Source of the DNA: Myxococcales bacterium
GTDB taxonomy: Bacteria; Myxococcota_A; Polyangia; Polyangiales; Ga0077539
Direction: 5' to 3'
Assembly: GCA_016793325.1 (NCBI GenBank)
Contig: JAEUKI010000012.1
Span: 95,225-159,224, forward strand
DNA length: 64,000 nucleotides
Positions 43,318 through 52,349 of the stretch are shown here, piece after piece. The position numbers were made by a program, and so were the translations under genes. Positions within the stretch are counted from its first letter, which is position 1. Each line of letters begins with the position of its first letter. The notes under the pieces are model-generated. The model saw nothing but the letters and a program-made list of their open reading frames with translations, had not been told where the DNA came from and ran no database searches.

Positions 43318-44277
43318 CTACTCGGGCCAGAGCTTCGCGCTCGTCCCTCGAACGATGCGCTCGAACGCAGCGTCCGTCGTGATGCGCCGCGCGATCACGC
43401 GAAGCTCGCGGTCGTACTCGAACGGGATGATTGGAAAGTCCGTTCCGTACGCGATGCGATCGCTGCGTCGCTCGATCTCGCTCCAATCGATGCGCTGCTC
43501 GAAGTACTCGGCGCACGCCATCGACGTGTCGAGATAGAGCCCCTCGTAGCGATCGACGAGCGAGAGGTACGGGCCGATCTCGTCGAGCCCGAGGTGCGGG
43601 ACCACGAGCGTCAACGACGGAATCGCCTGCAGCACGCGCTCGCACCGCGCGTGATCGCAGATCTCGTGGGTGTCCACGCCGTACGCGTCGCTCGCCGGAG
43701 CGCGTCCACAATGGACCACCGCGGGCGCGCCCGCCGCAGCGCACTCGCGCAAGATCGCGACGACGCGCGGGTCGTCGATGGGCGTCTTCTGCACGTGGCA
43801 GTGGAGCTTGATCCCGCGCAAGCCCATCGGCCCGAGGGCCTCGCGCACGACCTCGATCGCGTCGTGATCGTCCGGCGAGACGGTCCCGAGCGCGACGAGC
43901 CACGGATGCGCGCGAGCCATCTCTCGGGCAAACGCGTTGAGCGTGCGCGCGATGCCCGGTTTGTGCGCGTACACGAGGCTCACCGCGCGACGGACGCCGC
44001 TCGCCGCGAGCGCGCGCGCGGTCTCGTCTGCGGTCGCGCGAAAGCGAATCTTCCACGCGTTGTCGTCGAACCATCGCCACAGCGCGCGATAGATCCCGTC
44101 GGGCCACAGGTGCACGTGCGCGTCAGTGATCGCTTCGAGAAGCTTGCGACGGCGGCGGTCGTCCTCGCGCGCCGCGCCCACCACGTCGCCATGGTCGTCG
44201 AGCGGCGCCGGGTCCGGCGCTTCGATGCGTCTCGAGGCCGCACAGCAAGGCGCGACGCGCTCTGAATCGCCGTTCAT
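43318..44277 (-). CDS. amidohydrolase 2-family metal-dependent hydrolase
   Basis: 319 residues. The TIM-barrel metal ligands are recognisable: HxH in TDAHVHLWP, a His in GIKLHCH, then VVHCG, VVPHLGLDEIG and the Asp in YGTDFP. This matches the uracil/2-pyrone-dicarboxylate and aminocarboxymuconate decarboxylase-type amidohydrolases. The first 50 residues before the HxH strand are unusual and may mean a later start. A TACCGT hexamer (44287-44292, minus) lies 9 nt from the ATG. No pathway is evident. Confidence 0.82.
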   Translation of the reverse strand: MNGDSERVAPCCAASRRIEAPDPAPLDDHGDVVGAAREDDRRRRKLLEAITDAHVHLWPDGIYRALWRWFDDNAWKIRFRATADETARALAASGVRRAVSLVYAHKPGIARTLNAFAREMARAHPWLVALGTVSPDDHDAIEVVREALGPMGLRGIKLHCHVQKTPIDDPRVVAILRECAAAGAPAVVHCGRAPASDAYGVDTHEICDHARCERVLQAIPSLTLVVPHLGLDEIGPYLSLVDRYEGLYLDTSMACAEYFEQRIDWSEIERRSDRIAYGTDFPIIPFEYDRELRVIARRITTDAAFERIVRGTSAKLWPE

Positions 44278-44326
44278 TCTCGCTCGACGGTACACCCAAC
44301 GACCCGCCGCTCCGTGCGCGTTGCGC

Positions 44327-44340
44327 TATGGTTGCCAGCG
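44327..44340 (+). promoter_or_regulatory. leaderless-type -10 hexamer before 44341
   Basis: TATGGT at 44327-44332, then 8 nt and the ATG at 44341; no Shine-Dalgarno sequence. It faces the minus-strand TACCGT of the divergent amidohydrolase gene, 34 bp away. Confidence 0.4.
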
Positions 44341-44772
44341 ATGCTCCACGCAGATCCGCTGCACGCGCTCGACCACGCCCTCGAACAGGGGCGCTCGACC
44401 TTCGCGTGGGCGCTCGAGCACGCGACGCAGGGCGACCCGCTCCCGACGCTCTGGCAACAATGCGACGACCCGTTCGTGATGTTGAGCCTCGCGGCGCGGG
44501 TGCACATCGACGGCGCGGGCCGCGCGTTGCTCGACGCGTCCGCGGACGCGCGCGCGTATCCGCACGGGCGGGACTGCCTCACGAGCGCGGCGAGGGCGCT
44601 CGCCTCGGGGGCGGTTCGCGAGGCCGAGAGCTGGGTGAACAGCGCGGTGGTTCACTTTCCGGGGCGAGGGACCGCGAGGCCGCAGCCCGAGAAGGGACGC
44701 GCGCTCGCGGCCGCGGTGTGCGACGCGCTGCGAAGGCACGTCTCGCTCGAGCTCTCGCTCATCGAGCGCTGA
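44341..44772 (+). CDS. hypothetical protein
   Basis: 143 residues, no recognised family. It looks fully helical (LHALDHALEQGRSTFAWALEHA, CLTSAARALASGAVREAESWVNSAV, GRALAAAVCDALRRHVSLELSLIE), with no signal peptide or membrane helix. The ATG at 44341 was chosen over a GTG 27 nt upstream because of the -10 hexamer 8 nt before it. It converges on the PpiC-type gene. Confidence 0.6.
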   Translation: MLHADPLHALDHALEQGRSTFAWALEHATQGDPLPTLWQQCDDPFVMLSLAARVHIDGAGRALLDASADARAYPHGRDCLTSAARALASGAVREAESWVNSAVVHFPGRGTARPQPEKGRALAAAVCDALRRHVSLELSLIER

Positions 44773-44776
44773 GCCC

Positions 44777-45832
44777 TCACAGACCCGCGTCGATGCTCCC
44801 TGAGTCGGCGATCACCTGCACGCGCACGACGGACGACGCTGGCGTGCGACGAACGGCGGCTTGTTCGGTGAGCCGCGTCACGGTGTCGCGTTCGACTTGC
44901 AGCCTTCGCTCCGAGGCGATTCGCCCGCGAATCCAATCGACGCTCTCTTCGAAGGTGCGATCGATCGCGGCGCGCTTGTCGACGAGGCGCACCATCCAGT
45001 AGCCGCGACGACCCCGATACTGACCGGCGACGGGCTCCGCGGTCACCTCACCCTCTTCGCGCAGCGAGAACGTCGCGCGACGCAGGGACTCGTCGAGGTC
45101 CTCGCGCGTCTCGGTCACATCGCTGAACTCGTACTCCGCGCGGATGATGTCGTCGTCGACCGTGAGCTGCCGCGTGACCTCGCGAAACGCGCGACGGAGC
45201 TGCGCGCGATCGAGCCGGCTCCAGCGCCGGGTCTCGCGTTGCAGCCGCGTGAGGTCGTTCGTGAAGATCACCGCGACGCGACGACGCTCGGGGATGTGAA
45301 ATCGATACGAGTTCGAGTCGTAGAACGTCCGCGCTTCTTGTTCGGTCACGCGCATCGCGTCCGCGGTCGGGTTGAGCACCGTCGCGCGCAGCCTCGCGAT
45401 GAGCGCGCGTTCGATCGCGGCGCGCACGGCGGGGTCGTTTTCGAGGCCGCGTCGGCGCGCTTCCGCGGCGAGCAACCGATCAGCGACGATGCGATCGACG
45501 AGGCCCTCGAGCGCGGCGGGGTCCTGCGCGTAGCGGCGTTGCTCGACCTCGTTCGCGTCGCGTACGCGATCGAGGACTTCACCCGCGGTCACGGTCACGC
45601 CGCGACCGGTGACGACCGCGGTCGTCGGCGCGGCGGAGGGCTGGACGACGACCGAGGTTCCCGCGGTGTCGGGCGTCGCGGCGTCGATGAGCCACGGGAT
45701 TCTTCCTAGGGGAATCCCCGCGTCCATGTACGGACGCGACTGCGCGATGGCAGCGCGTCCACCCGCGGAGCCGAGGGCGACGGCGACGCTCGCGACCGCG
45801 AGGCTGAAGACGATGGGTGAGAGTCGACGCAC
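44777..45832 (-). CDS. exported PpiC/SurA-type peptidyl-prolyl isomerase-like protein
   Basis: 351 residues with a Sec signal (about 1-30, ending AIA-QS). The SurA-N-like helical part starts near 75 (VVTGRGVTVTAGEVLDRVR) and continues through LEGLVDRIVADRLLAAEARRRG, the usual opening of periplasmic PpiC foldases. The parvulin-like part (about 175-300) is weak. HIPERRRVAVIF and GYWMVRLVDKRA fit, but the normal FxxxAxxxS and GG motifs are poorly preserved, so isomerase activity is uncertain and a chaperone role is more likely. Confidence 0.68.
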   Translation of the reverse strand: MRRLSPIVFSLAVASVAVALGSAGGRAAIAQSRPYMDAGIPLGRIPWLIDAATPDTAGTSVVVQPSAAPTTAVVTGRGVTVTAGEVLDRVRDANEVEQRRYAQDPAALEGLVDRIVADRLLAAEARRRGLENDPAVRAAIERALIARLRATVLNPTADAMRVTEQEARTFYDSNSYRFHIPERRRVAVIFTNDLTRLQRETRRWSRLDRAQLRRAFREVTRQLTVDDDIIRAEYEFSDVTETREDLDESLRRATFSLREEGEVTAEPVAGQYRGRRGYWMVRLVDKRAAIDRTFEESVDWIRGRIASERRLQVERDTVTRLTEQAAVRRTPASSVVRVQVIADSGSIDAGL

Positions 45833-45853
45833 GAGACTTTGGCGTTGAACGAA

Positions 45854-46498
45854 CTAGCGGGGGATTTTCTTCGCGTCTTCGAGAAACTTCGCGAGCCCGA
45901 TGTCCGTGAGCGGGTGCTTCGCGAGCTGCTCGATGACCTTGAACGGGATCGTGCAGACGTCCGCCCCGAGCATCGCGCTCTGCACGACGTGGATCGGGTG
46001 GCGCACGGACGCGACGAGCACCTCGGTCTTGTAGTGATAGTTGCGGTAGATCGTGACGATCTGCTCGATGAGGGCCATCCCGTCTTCGCTCGCGTCGTCG
46101 AGGCGACCGACGAACGGCGAGATGTACGTCGCGCCCGCTTTGGCGGCGAGCATCGCCTGCGTCGGCGAGAAGCAGAGCGTGACGTTGGTCTTGATGCCCT
46201 CGTCGGTGAGCGTGCGGACCGCCTTCAGTCCCTCGACGATGAGCGGAACCTTCACGACGATGTTCTTGTGCGTCTTGGCCCAGTCGCGGCCTTCGCGAAC
46301 GATGTCGTCGTACGACGTCCCGAGGACCTCCGCCGAGATCGGGCCGTCGACGAGATCACAGATCTCTTTGACGACATCCGCGTACTTTCGGCCGGTCTTC
46401 GCGACGAGCGACGGGTTGGTGGTGACGCCGTCGATGGCGCCCATCCGCGCGGCCTCGCGGATCTCTTGGGTGTCGGCCGAGTCGATGAAGATCTTCAT
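45854..46498 (-). CDS. transaldolase (short, fructose-6-phosphate aldolase-like type)
   Basis: 214 residues, the short transaldolase type of Bacillus and Thermotoga. Lys83 in NIVVKVPL forms the Schiff base. N-terminal [12 protein letters not shown] and [11 protein letters not shown], and later [29 protein letters not shown], are the family landmarks. It moves a dihydroxyacetone unit between sugar phosphates in the non-oxidative pentose phosphate pathway. Phe at the position of the CFS motif is also found in transaldolases. It is divergent from guaA with a 116 bp interval. Confidence 0.94.
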   Translation of the reverse strand: MKIFIDSADTQEIREAARMGAIDGVTTNPSLVAKTGRKYADVVKEICDLVDGPISAEVLGTSYDDIVREGRDWAKTHKNIVVKVPLIVEGLKAVRTLTDEGIKTNVTLCFSPTQAMLAAKAGATYISPFVGRLDDASEDGMALIEQIVTIYRNYHYKTEVLVASVRHPIHVVQSAMLGADVCTIPFKVIEQLAKHPLTDIGLAKFLEDAKKIPR

Positions 46499-46602
46499 GG
46501 CGCGTACGCTGTATTCTCGTTGGGCTTCGTAGTCCAGAGCACGCCGGGGGATCGGGCTGCGAGGCGGTTCGGCATTACCTACGCTCGGCGACGGGCCCGC
46601 GG

Positions 46603-46614
46603 TATAAGCGCGCC
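46603..46614 (+). promoter_or_regulatory. leaderless-type -10 hexamer before guaA
   Basis: TATAAG at 46603-46608 is 6 nt from the guaA ATG at 46615, with no Shine-Dalgarno sequence. The best match to a -10 box in the divergent interval with the transaldolase gene. Confidence 0.45.
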
Positions 46615-48159
46615 ATGGACAGGCCCCTCGCGCTCATCCTCGATTTTGGTTCGCAGTACACCATGCTGATCGCGCGGCGCATCCGCGAGCTCGGGGTGTA
46701 CTGCGAGATCCAGCCTTGCACGGTCGGGCTCGACCGCGTGAAGGAGATGAAGCCCAAAGCCGTGATCCTCTCGGGCGGGCCGTCGAGCGTGTTCGACGAC
46801 GGGGCCCCGAGCTTCGATCGCGCGCTGTTCGACCTCGGGATCCCCGTGCTCGGGATCTGCTACGGCGAGCAATTGACCGCGCATTTGCTAGGGGGAAAGG
46901 TCGAGAAGGCGCCCGAGCGCGAGTACGGCCCCGCGAAGGTCACGGTGCACAAGCGCAAGGGAATCTTGGCGAGGTTCGACGCCGAAGAGTCGATCGACGT
47001 GTGGATGTCGCACGGCGATCGCGTGGTGGCGTTGCCCGAGGGCTTCGAGGTGCTGGCGACGAGCTCGCACTCGCCGTTCGCCGCGGTCGGTCACGAGGCA
47101 CGGCGGATCTACGGCGTGCAATTTCACCCAGAGGTTCACCACACCAAGCGCGGCAAGGACGTGCTCGCGGCGTTCTTGTTCGACGTCGCGCAGATGAACG
47201 CGGACTGGGGCGCGGGCGTCTTCGTGGACGAGGCCATCGCGAAGGTCCGCGCGCAGGTGGGCTCGGGCCGCGCGATCTGCGGGCTCTCGGGCGGCGTCGA
47301 TTCGTCGGTGGCCGCTGTGCTCTGTCACCGCGCGCTCGGCGGTCGCTTGACGTGCGTGTTCGTCGACAACGGCGTGCTTCGCAAGGGCGAGCGCGAGCAG
47401 GTCGAGCGCGTGTTTCGCGAGCAATTCTCCCTTGATTTGCGGGTGATCGACGCGAGCGAGCGGTTTCTCGCGGAGCTGCACGGCGTCACCGACCCCGAGA
47501 AGAAGCGCAAGATCATCGGAAAGGTGTTCATCGACGTGTTCGACGAGGTCGCGCACTCGATCGAGGGCGTCACGCACCTCGTGCAAGGGACGCTGTACCC
47601 CGACGTGATCGAGAGCGTCTCGTTCAAGGGCCCGAGCGCCGTGATCAAGAGCCACCACAACGTGGGAGGCCTTCCCGAGCGCATGAAGCTCTCGCTCGTC
47701 GAGCCGCTGCGAGAGCTCTTCAAAGACGAGGTCCGCGCCGTGGGCGAAGCGATGGGACTGCCGCGCGACGTGCTCTGGCGCCACCCGTTTCCCGGGCCGG
47801 GGCTCGCGATTCGTTGCCTCGGAGACCTCAACAAACACCGGCTCGACGTGCTTCGCGCGGCCGACGCGATCGTCGAAGAAGAGCTCCGAAAGAACGGCCT
47901 CTACGACTCGGTGTGGCAGTGCTTCGCGGCGCTCTTGCCGGTGCGATCGGTCGGCGTCATGGGCGACGAGCGCACGTACGACGAGTGCATCGCCATTCGC
48001 GGCGTGACCTCCGTCGATGGAATGACCGCGGATTGGGCGCGACTTCCGTACGACGTCCTCGCGGTGATGTCCTCGCGCATCATCAACGAAGTGCGCGGCG
48101 TCAACCGCGTCGTGTACGACATTTCGAGCAAGCCCCCCGCGACGATCGAGTGGGAGTGA
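46615..48159 (+). CDS. guaA: GMP synthase (glutamine-hydrolysing)
   Basis: 514 residues, normal length. Class I glutamine amidotransferase: ILDFGSQYT, nucleophile Cys in GICYGEQ, and the His/Glu pair in QFHPEVHHT. The ATP pyrophosphatase domain has the P-loop [10 protein letters not shown] and [16 protein letters not shown]. The C-terminal dimerisation domain has [10 protein letters not shown] and ends PPATIEWE. It converts XMP to GMP using glutamine and ATP. Its TGA overlaps the ATG of a small lipoprotein gene. Confidence 0.98.
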   Translation: MDRPLALILDFGSQYTMLIARRIRELGVYCEIQPCTVGLDRVKEMKPKAVILSGGPSSVFDDGAPSFDRALFDLGIPVLGICYGEQLTAHLLGGKVEKAPEREYGPAKVTVHKRKGILARFDAEESIDVWMSHGDRVVALPEGFEVLATSSHSPFAAVGHEARRIYGVQFHPEVHHTKRGKDVLAAFLFDVAQMNADWGAGVFVDEAIAKVRAQVGSGRAICGLSGGVDSSVAAVLCHRALGGRLTCVFVDNGVLRKGEREQVERVFREQFSLDLRVIDASERFLAELHGVTDPEKKRKIIGKVFIDVFDEVAHSIEGVTHLVQGTLYPDVIESVSFKGPSAVIKSHHNVGGLPERMKLSLVEPLRELFKDEVRAVGEAMGLPRDVLWRHPFPGPGLAIRCLGDLNKHRLDVLRAADAIVEEELRKNGLYDSVWQCFAALLPVRSVGVMGDERTYDECIAIRGVTSVDGMTADWARLPYDVLAVMSSRIINEVRGVNRVVYDISSKPPATIEWE

Positions 48160-48458
48160 TGCGGCTCGTCGCGCTCATCGCGATCGCGCTCTGCAGCTGC
48201 GCCACGGGCAACACAAACCGCGGCGCGCGCAGCACCGTCGCGTACAAATTCGTGTGCTCGCCGAGGGACGCGACGCTCATCGTCGACGAGCAGAACATGG
48301 GCCAGTGCGTCCTCTGGGAGCAACGCTGGCTCGGCCTCGGTCCCGGGACGCACCGCGTCCGCGTCGAGCGCGAGGGCTTTTTGCCGAACGAAGCGGAGCT
48401 TCCAGGGCAGGGGCCGCGCGGGACGATCCGCGTCGAGCTCCGCGAGCGGCCCGAGTAG
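48159..48458 (+). CDS. small PEGA-like lipoprotein
   Basis: 99 residues. The short signal ends at a lipobox (ALCSC). The mature part has two to three strands matching a PEGA unit: ATLIVDEQNMGQCV, GLGPGTHRVRVEREGFLPNEAEL and TIRVELRERPE. PEGA domains are small surface beta units often found near the envelope of myxobacteria. Its ATG overlaps the guaA stop, so it is co-translated with a purine enzyme without an obvious reason. Confidence 0.72.
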   Translation: MRLVALIAIALCSCATGNTNRGARSTVAYKFVCSPRDATLIVDEQNMGQCVLWEQRWLGLGPGTHRVRVEREGFLPNEAELPGQGPRGTIRVELRERPE

Positions 48459-48709
48459 TCCGCGCCGCGACGTCGTTGAACGTTGCACAACCAGGCCGAG
48501 CGCGGGCGTGCCGGACATCGAGTGAAGTCGCCACGAATCGCGCGAGAATCGCGCGCTGATCGAAGAAGCGGCGGCTTCGCTGAGACCGTTCGCCGTTGCC
48601 GTACGTCTCGTGCGAGCCCATGGACAACACGAGCAGCCGGGAGAACGCAGCGACCTCGACGACGCGAGCACGGCGCAGGGGCGGCGCCACCTGTGCGTCG
48701 TGGTCGACG

Positions 48710-49156
48710 ATGGTCGGTCAGATCGCGCTCGTCGCTGCGGTGATCCTCGGCGCCAGTGACGCGAACGCCCAGCGCGCACAACAACGGGTGACCATCGCTG
48801 GCGTGCGCGTCGTCGGCTCGGCGCGGGGCTGGAGCGCGTCGCGCGTCCCGCGGGAGCCCGAGTTCACGCTGCAAAATCGCACAGCAGAGCCGCGCACCAT
48901 CACCATCCGTTCGGTGTACTCGGTCGCAGGTCGCCAACGACGCGCGCACCCGCTTCGATCGAACGCCGTCGTTCGCCTCGCACCCGGCGCGGGGCAGACC
49001 GTCCGCGTCGCGTACGCGGGAGACCCGCTCGACGGCGGCGTGGGCGCGTTCACGGTGTTTCGGTTTCACATCGTGGTCGAGATCGACGGCCACGAGGCCA
49101 CGATCGAGGCGTCCCACTACTACGTGTGCCGCATCCCGAGACGGCCCACGGTGTAG
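48710..49156 (+). CDS. exported beta-rich hypothetical protein
   Basis: 148 residues from an ATG at 48710, which gives a clean signal peptide (MVGQIALVAAVILGASDANA, cut before QRAQ). The mature part is a set of strands (VTIAGVRVVGSA, EFTLQNRTAEPRTITIRSVYSVAG, VVRLAPGAGQTVRVAYAG, FRFHIVVEIDGHEATIEAS) compatible with an immunoglobulin-like fold. An upstream in-frame ATG at 48620 would add a 30-residue non-hydrophobic region and was rejected. The interval 48459-48709 shows no other gene. Confidence 0.62.
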   Translation: MVGQIALVAAVILGASDANAQRAQQRVTIAGVRVVGSARGWSASRVPREPEFTLQNRTAEPRTITIRSVYSVAGRQRRAHPLRSNAVVRLAPGAGQTVRVAYAGDPLDGGVGAFTVFRFHIVVEIDGHEATIEASHYYVCRIPRRPTV

Positions 49157-49232
49157 CGCGGCGACGTTGCGTGAGCGATCGTCCCAAACTTGGGACCCCG
49201 AGGGCAGATTTGCCGTCTGTGCGCCGCGCCGA

Positions 49233-51170
49233 CTACAGCACGAGCGGCTCGGCCTCGTCGCTCCACGCGCTGACCCACGCGCCTGTGCGCTCGGCGTGCT
49301 TGTTGAGCGCCGAGTAGTACGGGTGGCGCGCCATGAGCGCGCCGTCGCCGAGCACGAGGAGCCAGCGTTTTGCGCGGGTGATCGCGACGTTCATCCGGCG
49401 CACGTCCGCGAGAAAGCCGATCTCGCCGAGGTCGTTCGATCGCACGAGATCGACGACGATCACGAGCTTCTCGCGGCCCTGAAAGCCGTCGACCGTCGAC
49501 ACTTCGAGCCCCGCGCCGAGCAGGTCGTCGAGCGCGTCGCGGATCCACCGGACCTGCGCGTTGTAGGGCGTGATCACGCCGATGTCCGTCGGGCTCACGC
49601 CGCGCGACACGAGGCGACGAACCTCCGCCGCGATCCGCGCCGCGTTGCTTGGATTGCGCGTCGAGGGATCGTCTCCGTCGCGCTCTTCGTCCCAGCCTCG
49701 ACCGGCGCTGTCGAGCAAGACGAACGGCCCCGGTCGCGCTTCGTCCGCGCGAATGTTGGGCAGCTCTTCGAGCCGCGCGCTCGCGACCTCGGGCGCCGCG
49801 ACGAGCTGGCCGCTGTACGTCTGTTGGTTGGGAAACGCCATGAGCTCCGCGTGCATGCGATGCTGTACCCGCAGCAGCGTGACGAGCTCGGACGCGTGCG
49901 CGCCCGCCGCGAGTCGCTCGAACAACGTCGACGAGAGCCCTTCGTCGACGGCCTCCTTCGCGATCACCGTGGGCGGAAGCTGAAACGGATCGCCGGCCAT
50001 CACGACCTTCGTCGCGCGGAGCAGCGCGACGAGCGCGATCGGATCGGGGGCCTGCGTCGCTTCGTCGAGCACCACGCGATCGAACGCGAGCCCGTCGAGC
50101 TGCCAGGCGTCCGCGCCCGCCGCGGTCGCAGCGATCACCGTCGCGCCGTGGAGGATCGTGCGCTGCGTGTCCTTGGTCACGCGACGCGCGCTCGCGAACA
50201 GGCCGTTGATCTCGCTCTTGGCCTGCGCGCGCTCTTCGCGAGAGACCGCACCGCGCTTCATGCGCTGCGCGAGTCGGTGGCGCAGCGCTTCGGCTTCGCG
50301 GGTCCACTCGCTCGCGAGCTTGGCGGATTCGGCGCGCTCGAGCTGCGCGTCGAGCGTGTGGTGCTCCATCTCTTCGGACACGCGCGCAGGGTGGCCGATG
50401 CGCACGAGCGCGACGCCCGCGCGAACGAGTCGCTCGGCGAGGTTGTCGACCGCCGTGTGGCTCGCCGCCGTCACGAGCACGCGCTCGCCGCGCGCGACCG
50501 CTTGCCGCACGAGCTCGGCGAGGGTGCGAGTTTTTCCTGTGCCCGGAGGGCCGAGGACGAGCGAGAGCTCGCTGCGCAGCGCGCGGCGCACGGCGAGCCG
50601 TTGGTCTTGCTCGAGCGCTGTGTCGAACCACGTGGGTTCGTCGTCCGCGCCGACCTTCGGGAGGGGCGCAGCGAGCGCGAACAGTCGCTCGAAGCGGCCG
50701 TGCTCTTCGCTCCTCGGCGGCAGCTCGCCCACCGTTCGCATCGCAGAGAAGCCTCGGTCGAACGTGACCTCGGGCGCCTCGCGATCGAGCCGCACGCCCG
50801 GATCCCACAGCGACTCGGGCGACGAGTCCTGCTCGATCATGACGCCGATGCGCTCTTGCGTCTTTCGCGCGATGACTCCGCGGACCGCGTCTTCTTCGTC
50901 AGGCGCGGTTCGCCAGAGAATGACCGGGTCTCCGGGGCCGAGCCGAAGGTCGCGCAGGTTCGCGCCGCGCCCAGGCTTGAACCACAGGAGCGTTCGATCG
51001 CCGGGCGCAGGAGCGTCCTCGTCGAGCGACAAGCCCGCGAGGGCGATCCCTGCGTCGACGCGCTCGTCGAGCGTGGTTCGCTTGCGCTCTTCGACGAAGC
51101 GATCGCGGGCCGCTTGTCGTTCGATCTTCCATGCGCGGTCGAGGCGCGCGAGTTCGTCGCGGAGGTTCAC
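49233..51170 (-). CDS. SF1B helicase, Upf1/IGHMBP2-like
   Basis: 645 residues. Helicase motifs: GPPGTGKTRT (I), TAASHTAVDNLAERL (Ia), DEATQ (II), VMAGDPFQLPPTV (III), LLRVQHRM (IV), TVDGFQGREK (V) and NVAITRAKR (VI). N-terminal sequence (about 1-180) has the beta-barrel stalk features of Upf1-like enzymes. The group works on RNA or DNA with 5'-3' polarity in eukaryotes; bacterial members are poorly studied. It lies 3 bp downstream of the trans-sulfuration gene and is probably transcribed with it and nadE. Confidence 0.9.
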   Translation of the reverse strand: MNLRDELARLDRAWKIERQAARDRFVEERKRTTLDERVDAGIALAGLSLDEDAPAPGDRTLLWFKPGRGANLRDLRLGPGDPVILWRTAPDEEDAVRGVIARKTQERIGVMIEQDSSPESLWDPGVRLDREAPEVTFDRGFSAMRTVGELPPRSEEHGRFERLFALAAPLPKVGADDEPTWFDTALEQDQRLAVRRALRSELSLVLGPPGTGKTRTLAELVRQAVARGERVLVTAASHTAVDNLAERLVRAGVALVRIGHPARVSEEMEHHTLDAQLERAESAKLASEWTREAEALRHRLAQRMKRGAVSREERAQAKSEINGLFASARRVTKDTQRTILHGATVIAATAAGADAWQLDGLAFDRVVLDEATQAPDPIALVALLRATKVVMAGDPFQLPPTVIAKEAVDEGLSSTLFERLAAGAHASELVTLLRVQHRMHAELMAFPNQQTYSGQLVAAPEVASARLEELPNIRADEARPGPFVLLDSAGRGWDEERDGDDPSTRNPSNAARIAAEVRRLVSRGVSPTDIGVITPYNAQVRWIRDALDDLLGAGLEVSTVDGFQGREKLVIVVDLVRSNDLGEIGFLADVRRMNVAITRAKRWLLVLGDGALMARHPYYSALNKHAERTGAWVSAWSDEAEPLVL

Positions 51171-51173
51171 GGG

Positions 51174-52349
51174 CTATCGAAGCGCACGGTAGATGTCCGC
51201 GACGAGGTCGTCGAGGTCCTCGACGCCGACGGCTAGCCGCACGAGCGACGCCGAGATCCCCGAGGCCTTTCGCTGCTCGTCGGTCATCCGCGAGAGCGAC
51301 GAGGGGTACATCACGAGCGACTCGACGCCTCCGAGCGACGGCGCGAGCGCGAACAACTCGAGCTTTCGGACGAACGCGCTCGCCGCTTCGGACCCGCCGC
51401 GCAGCTCGACGGACACGACGCCGCTCCCGCCGCGCATCTGGCGCTTGGCGAGCTCGTACGACGCGTGCGAGCGCAGCATCGGGTAGTACACGCGCTCGAC
51501 CGCAGGGTGCTTCTCGAGCGCCTCTGCGACGCCGAGCGCGTTGCGGTTGTGCGCCTCCATGCGAAGCGCAAACGTGCGAATGCCGCGCACGACGAGCCAC
51601 GCGTCGAACGGCGAGAGGACGCCGCCCTCGGTGCGAAGGTGCTCCCACGCGCGCGCCACAGTGGGATCGTCGCCCGCGACGACGCCCGCGACGACGTCGG
51701 AGTGTCCCGCGAGGTACTTGGTCGCGCTGTGAAACACCGCGTGCGCGCCGAGCTCGATCGGCCGCGTGTTGAACGGGCTCGCGAAGGTGTTGTCCACGAC
51801 GACGCGGACGTTGTGCGCGCGAGCGACCTCGCTCACCGCGGCGATGTCCACGCAGTCGAGCGTCGGGTTCGCGGGTGTCTCCAGCACGACGAGCTTGGTC
51901 TCGGGCAGGATCGCGTCGCGGTAGTGAACAGCGTCCGTTCCCTCGGCGAACGTGACGCCGACGCCGAATCGCGAGAGCACGCGCTCGAGGAGATTTCGTG
52001 TGTCGCCGTAGAGCGTTCGCGACGCGACGACGTGATCGCCCGCGGACAAAAACGGGACGATCGCCGCGCTCGCCGCGGCCATTCCGCTCGCGAACGCGAT
52101 GGCTCCGCTCGCGCCTTCGAGCTTGGCGACGAGGTCTTCGAGCTGCTTGTTGTTCGGGTTGGCCCAGCGGCCGTAGAAGTCTTCGGGCGCGCGGGTGTTG
52201 GCCGCGTCGATGAGCGCCTCGGCGCTGTCTCGGCGGTACGTAGCGCTCTGCCAGATCGGCGCGACGACGGCGCGCGTTTGATTCCGTGTGCTGTCACCGT
52301 GGATCGCGGTGGTGCTCCAGCCCTTGGGGCGCTCGTTGTCTTCGCTCAC
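51174..52349 (-). CDS. cystathionine gamma-synthase/lyase-family PLP enzyme
   Basis: 391 residues, fold type I Cys/Met metabolism family. STTAIHGD at the start, FYGRWANPNNKQLEDLVAKLEG, the strand EFA-like LETPANPTLDCVDI, PLP Lys in HSATKYLAGHSD, and LRTEGGVLSPFDAWLVVRGIRTF are typical. The tail has SLGGVESLVMYPSSLSRM. The Ser/Gly pattern fits cystathionine gamma-synthase or methionine gamma-lyase; the substrate cannot be decided. The GTG start overlaps the nadE stop, so the two are coupled. Confidence 0.9.
   Translation of the reverse strand: MSEDNERPKGWSTTAIHGDSTRNQTRAVVAPIWQSATYRRDSAEALIDAANTRAPEDFYGRWANPNNKQLEDLVAKLEGASGAIAFASGMAAASAAIVPFLSAGDHVVASRTLYGDTRNLLERVLSRFGVGVTFAEGTDAVHYRDAILPETKLVVLETPANPTLDCVDIAAVSEVARAHNVRVVVDNTFASPFNTRPIELGAHAVFHSATKYLAGHSDVVAGVVAGDDPTVARAWEHLRTEGGVLSPFDAWLVVRGIRTFALRMEAHNRNALGVAEALEKHPAVERVYYPMLRSHASYELAKRQMRGGSGVVSVELRGGSEAASAFVRKLELFALAPSLGGVESLVMYPSSLSRMTDEQRKASGISASLVRLAVGVEDLDDLVADIYRALR

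Noticed and set aside
45698..45722. Short inverted repeat GGGATTC/GAATCCC
   Set aside because: It lies inside the PpiC-type coding sequence and can be explained by codon use; no terminator-like T run follows.
48277..48690. Minus-strand frame across 48459-48709
   Set aside because: Overlaps the PEGA-like lipoprotein gene and lacks signal, domain or promoter features.
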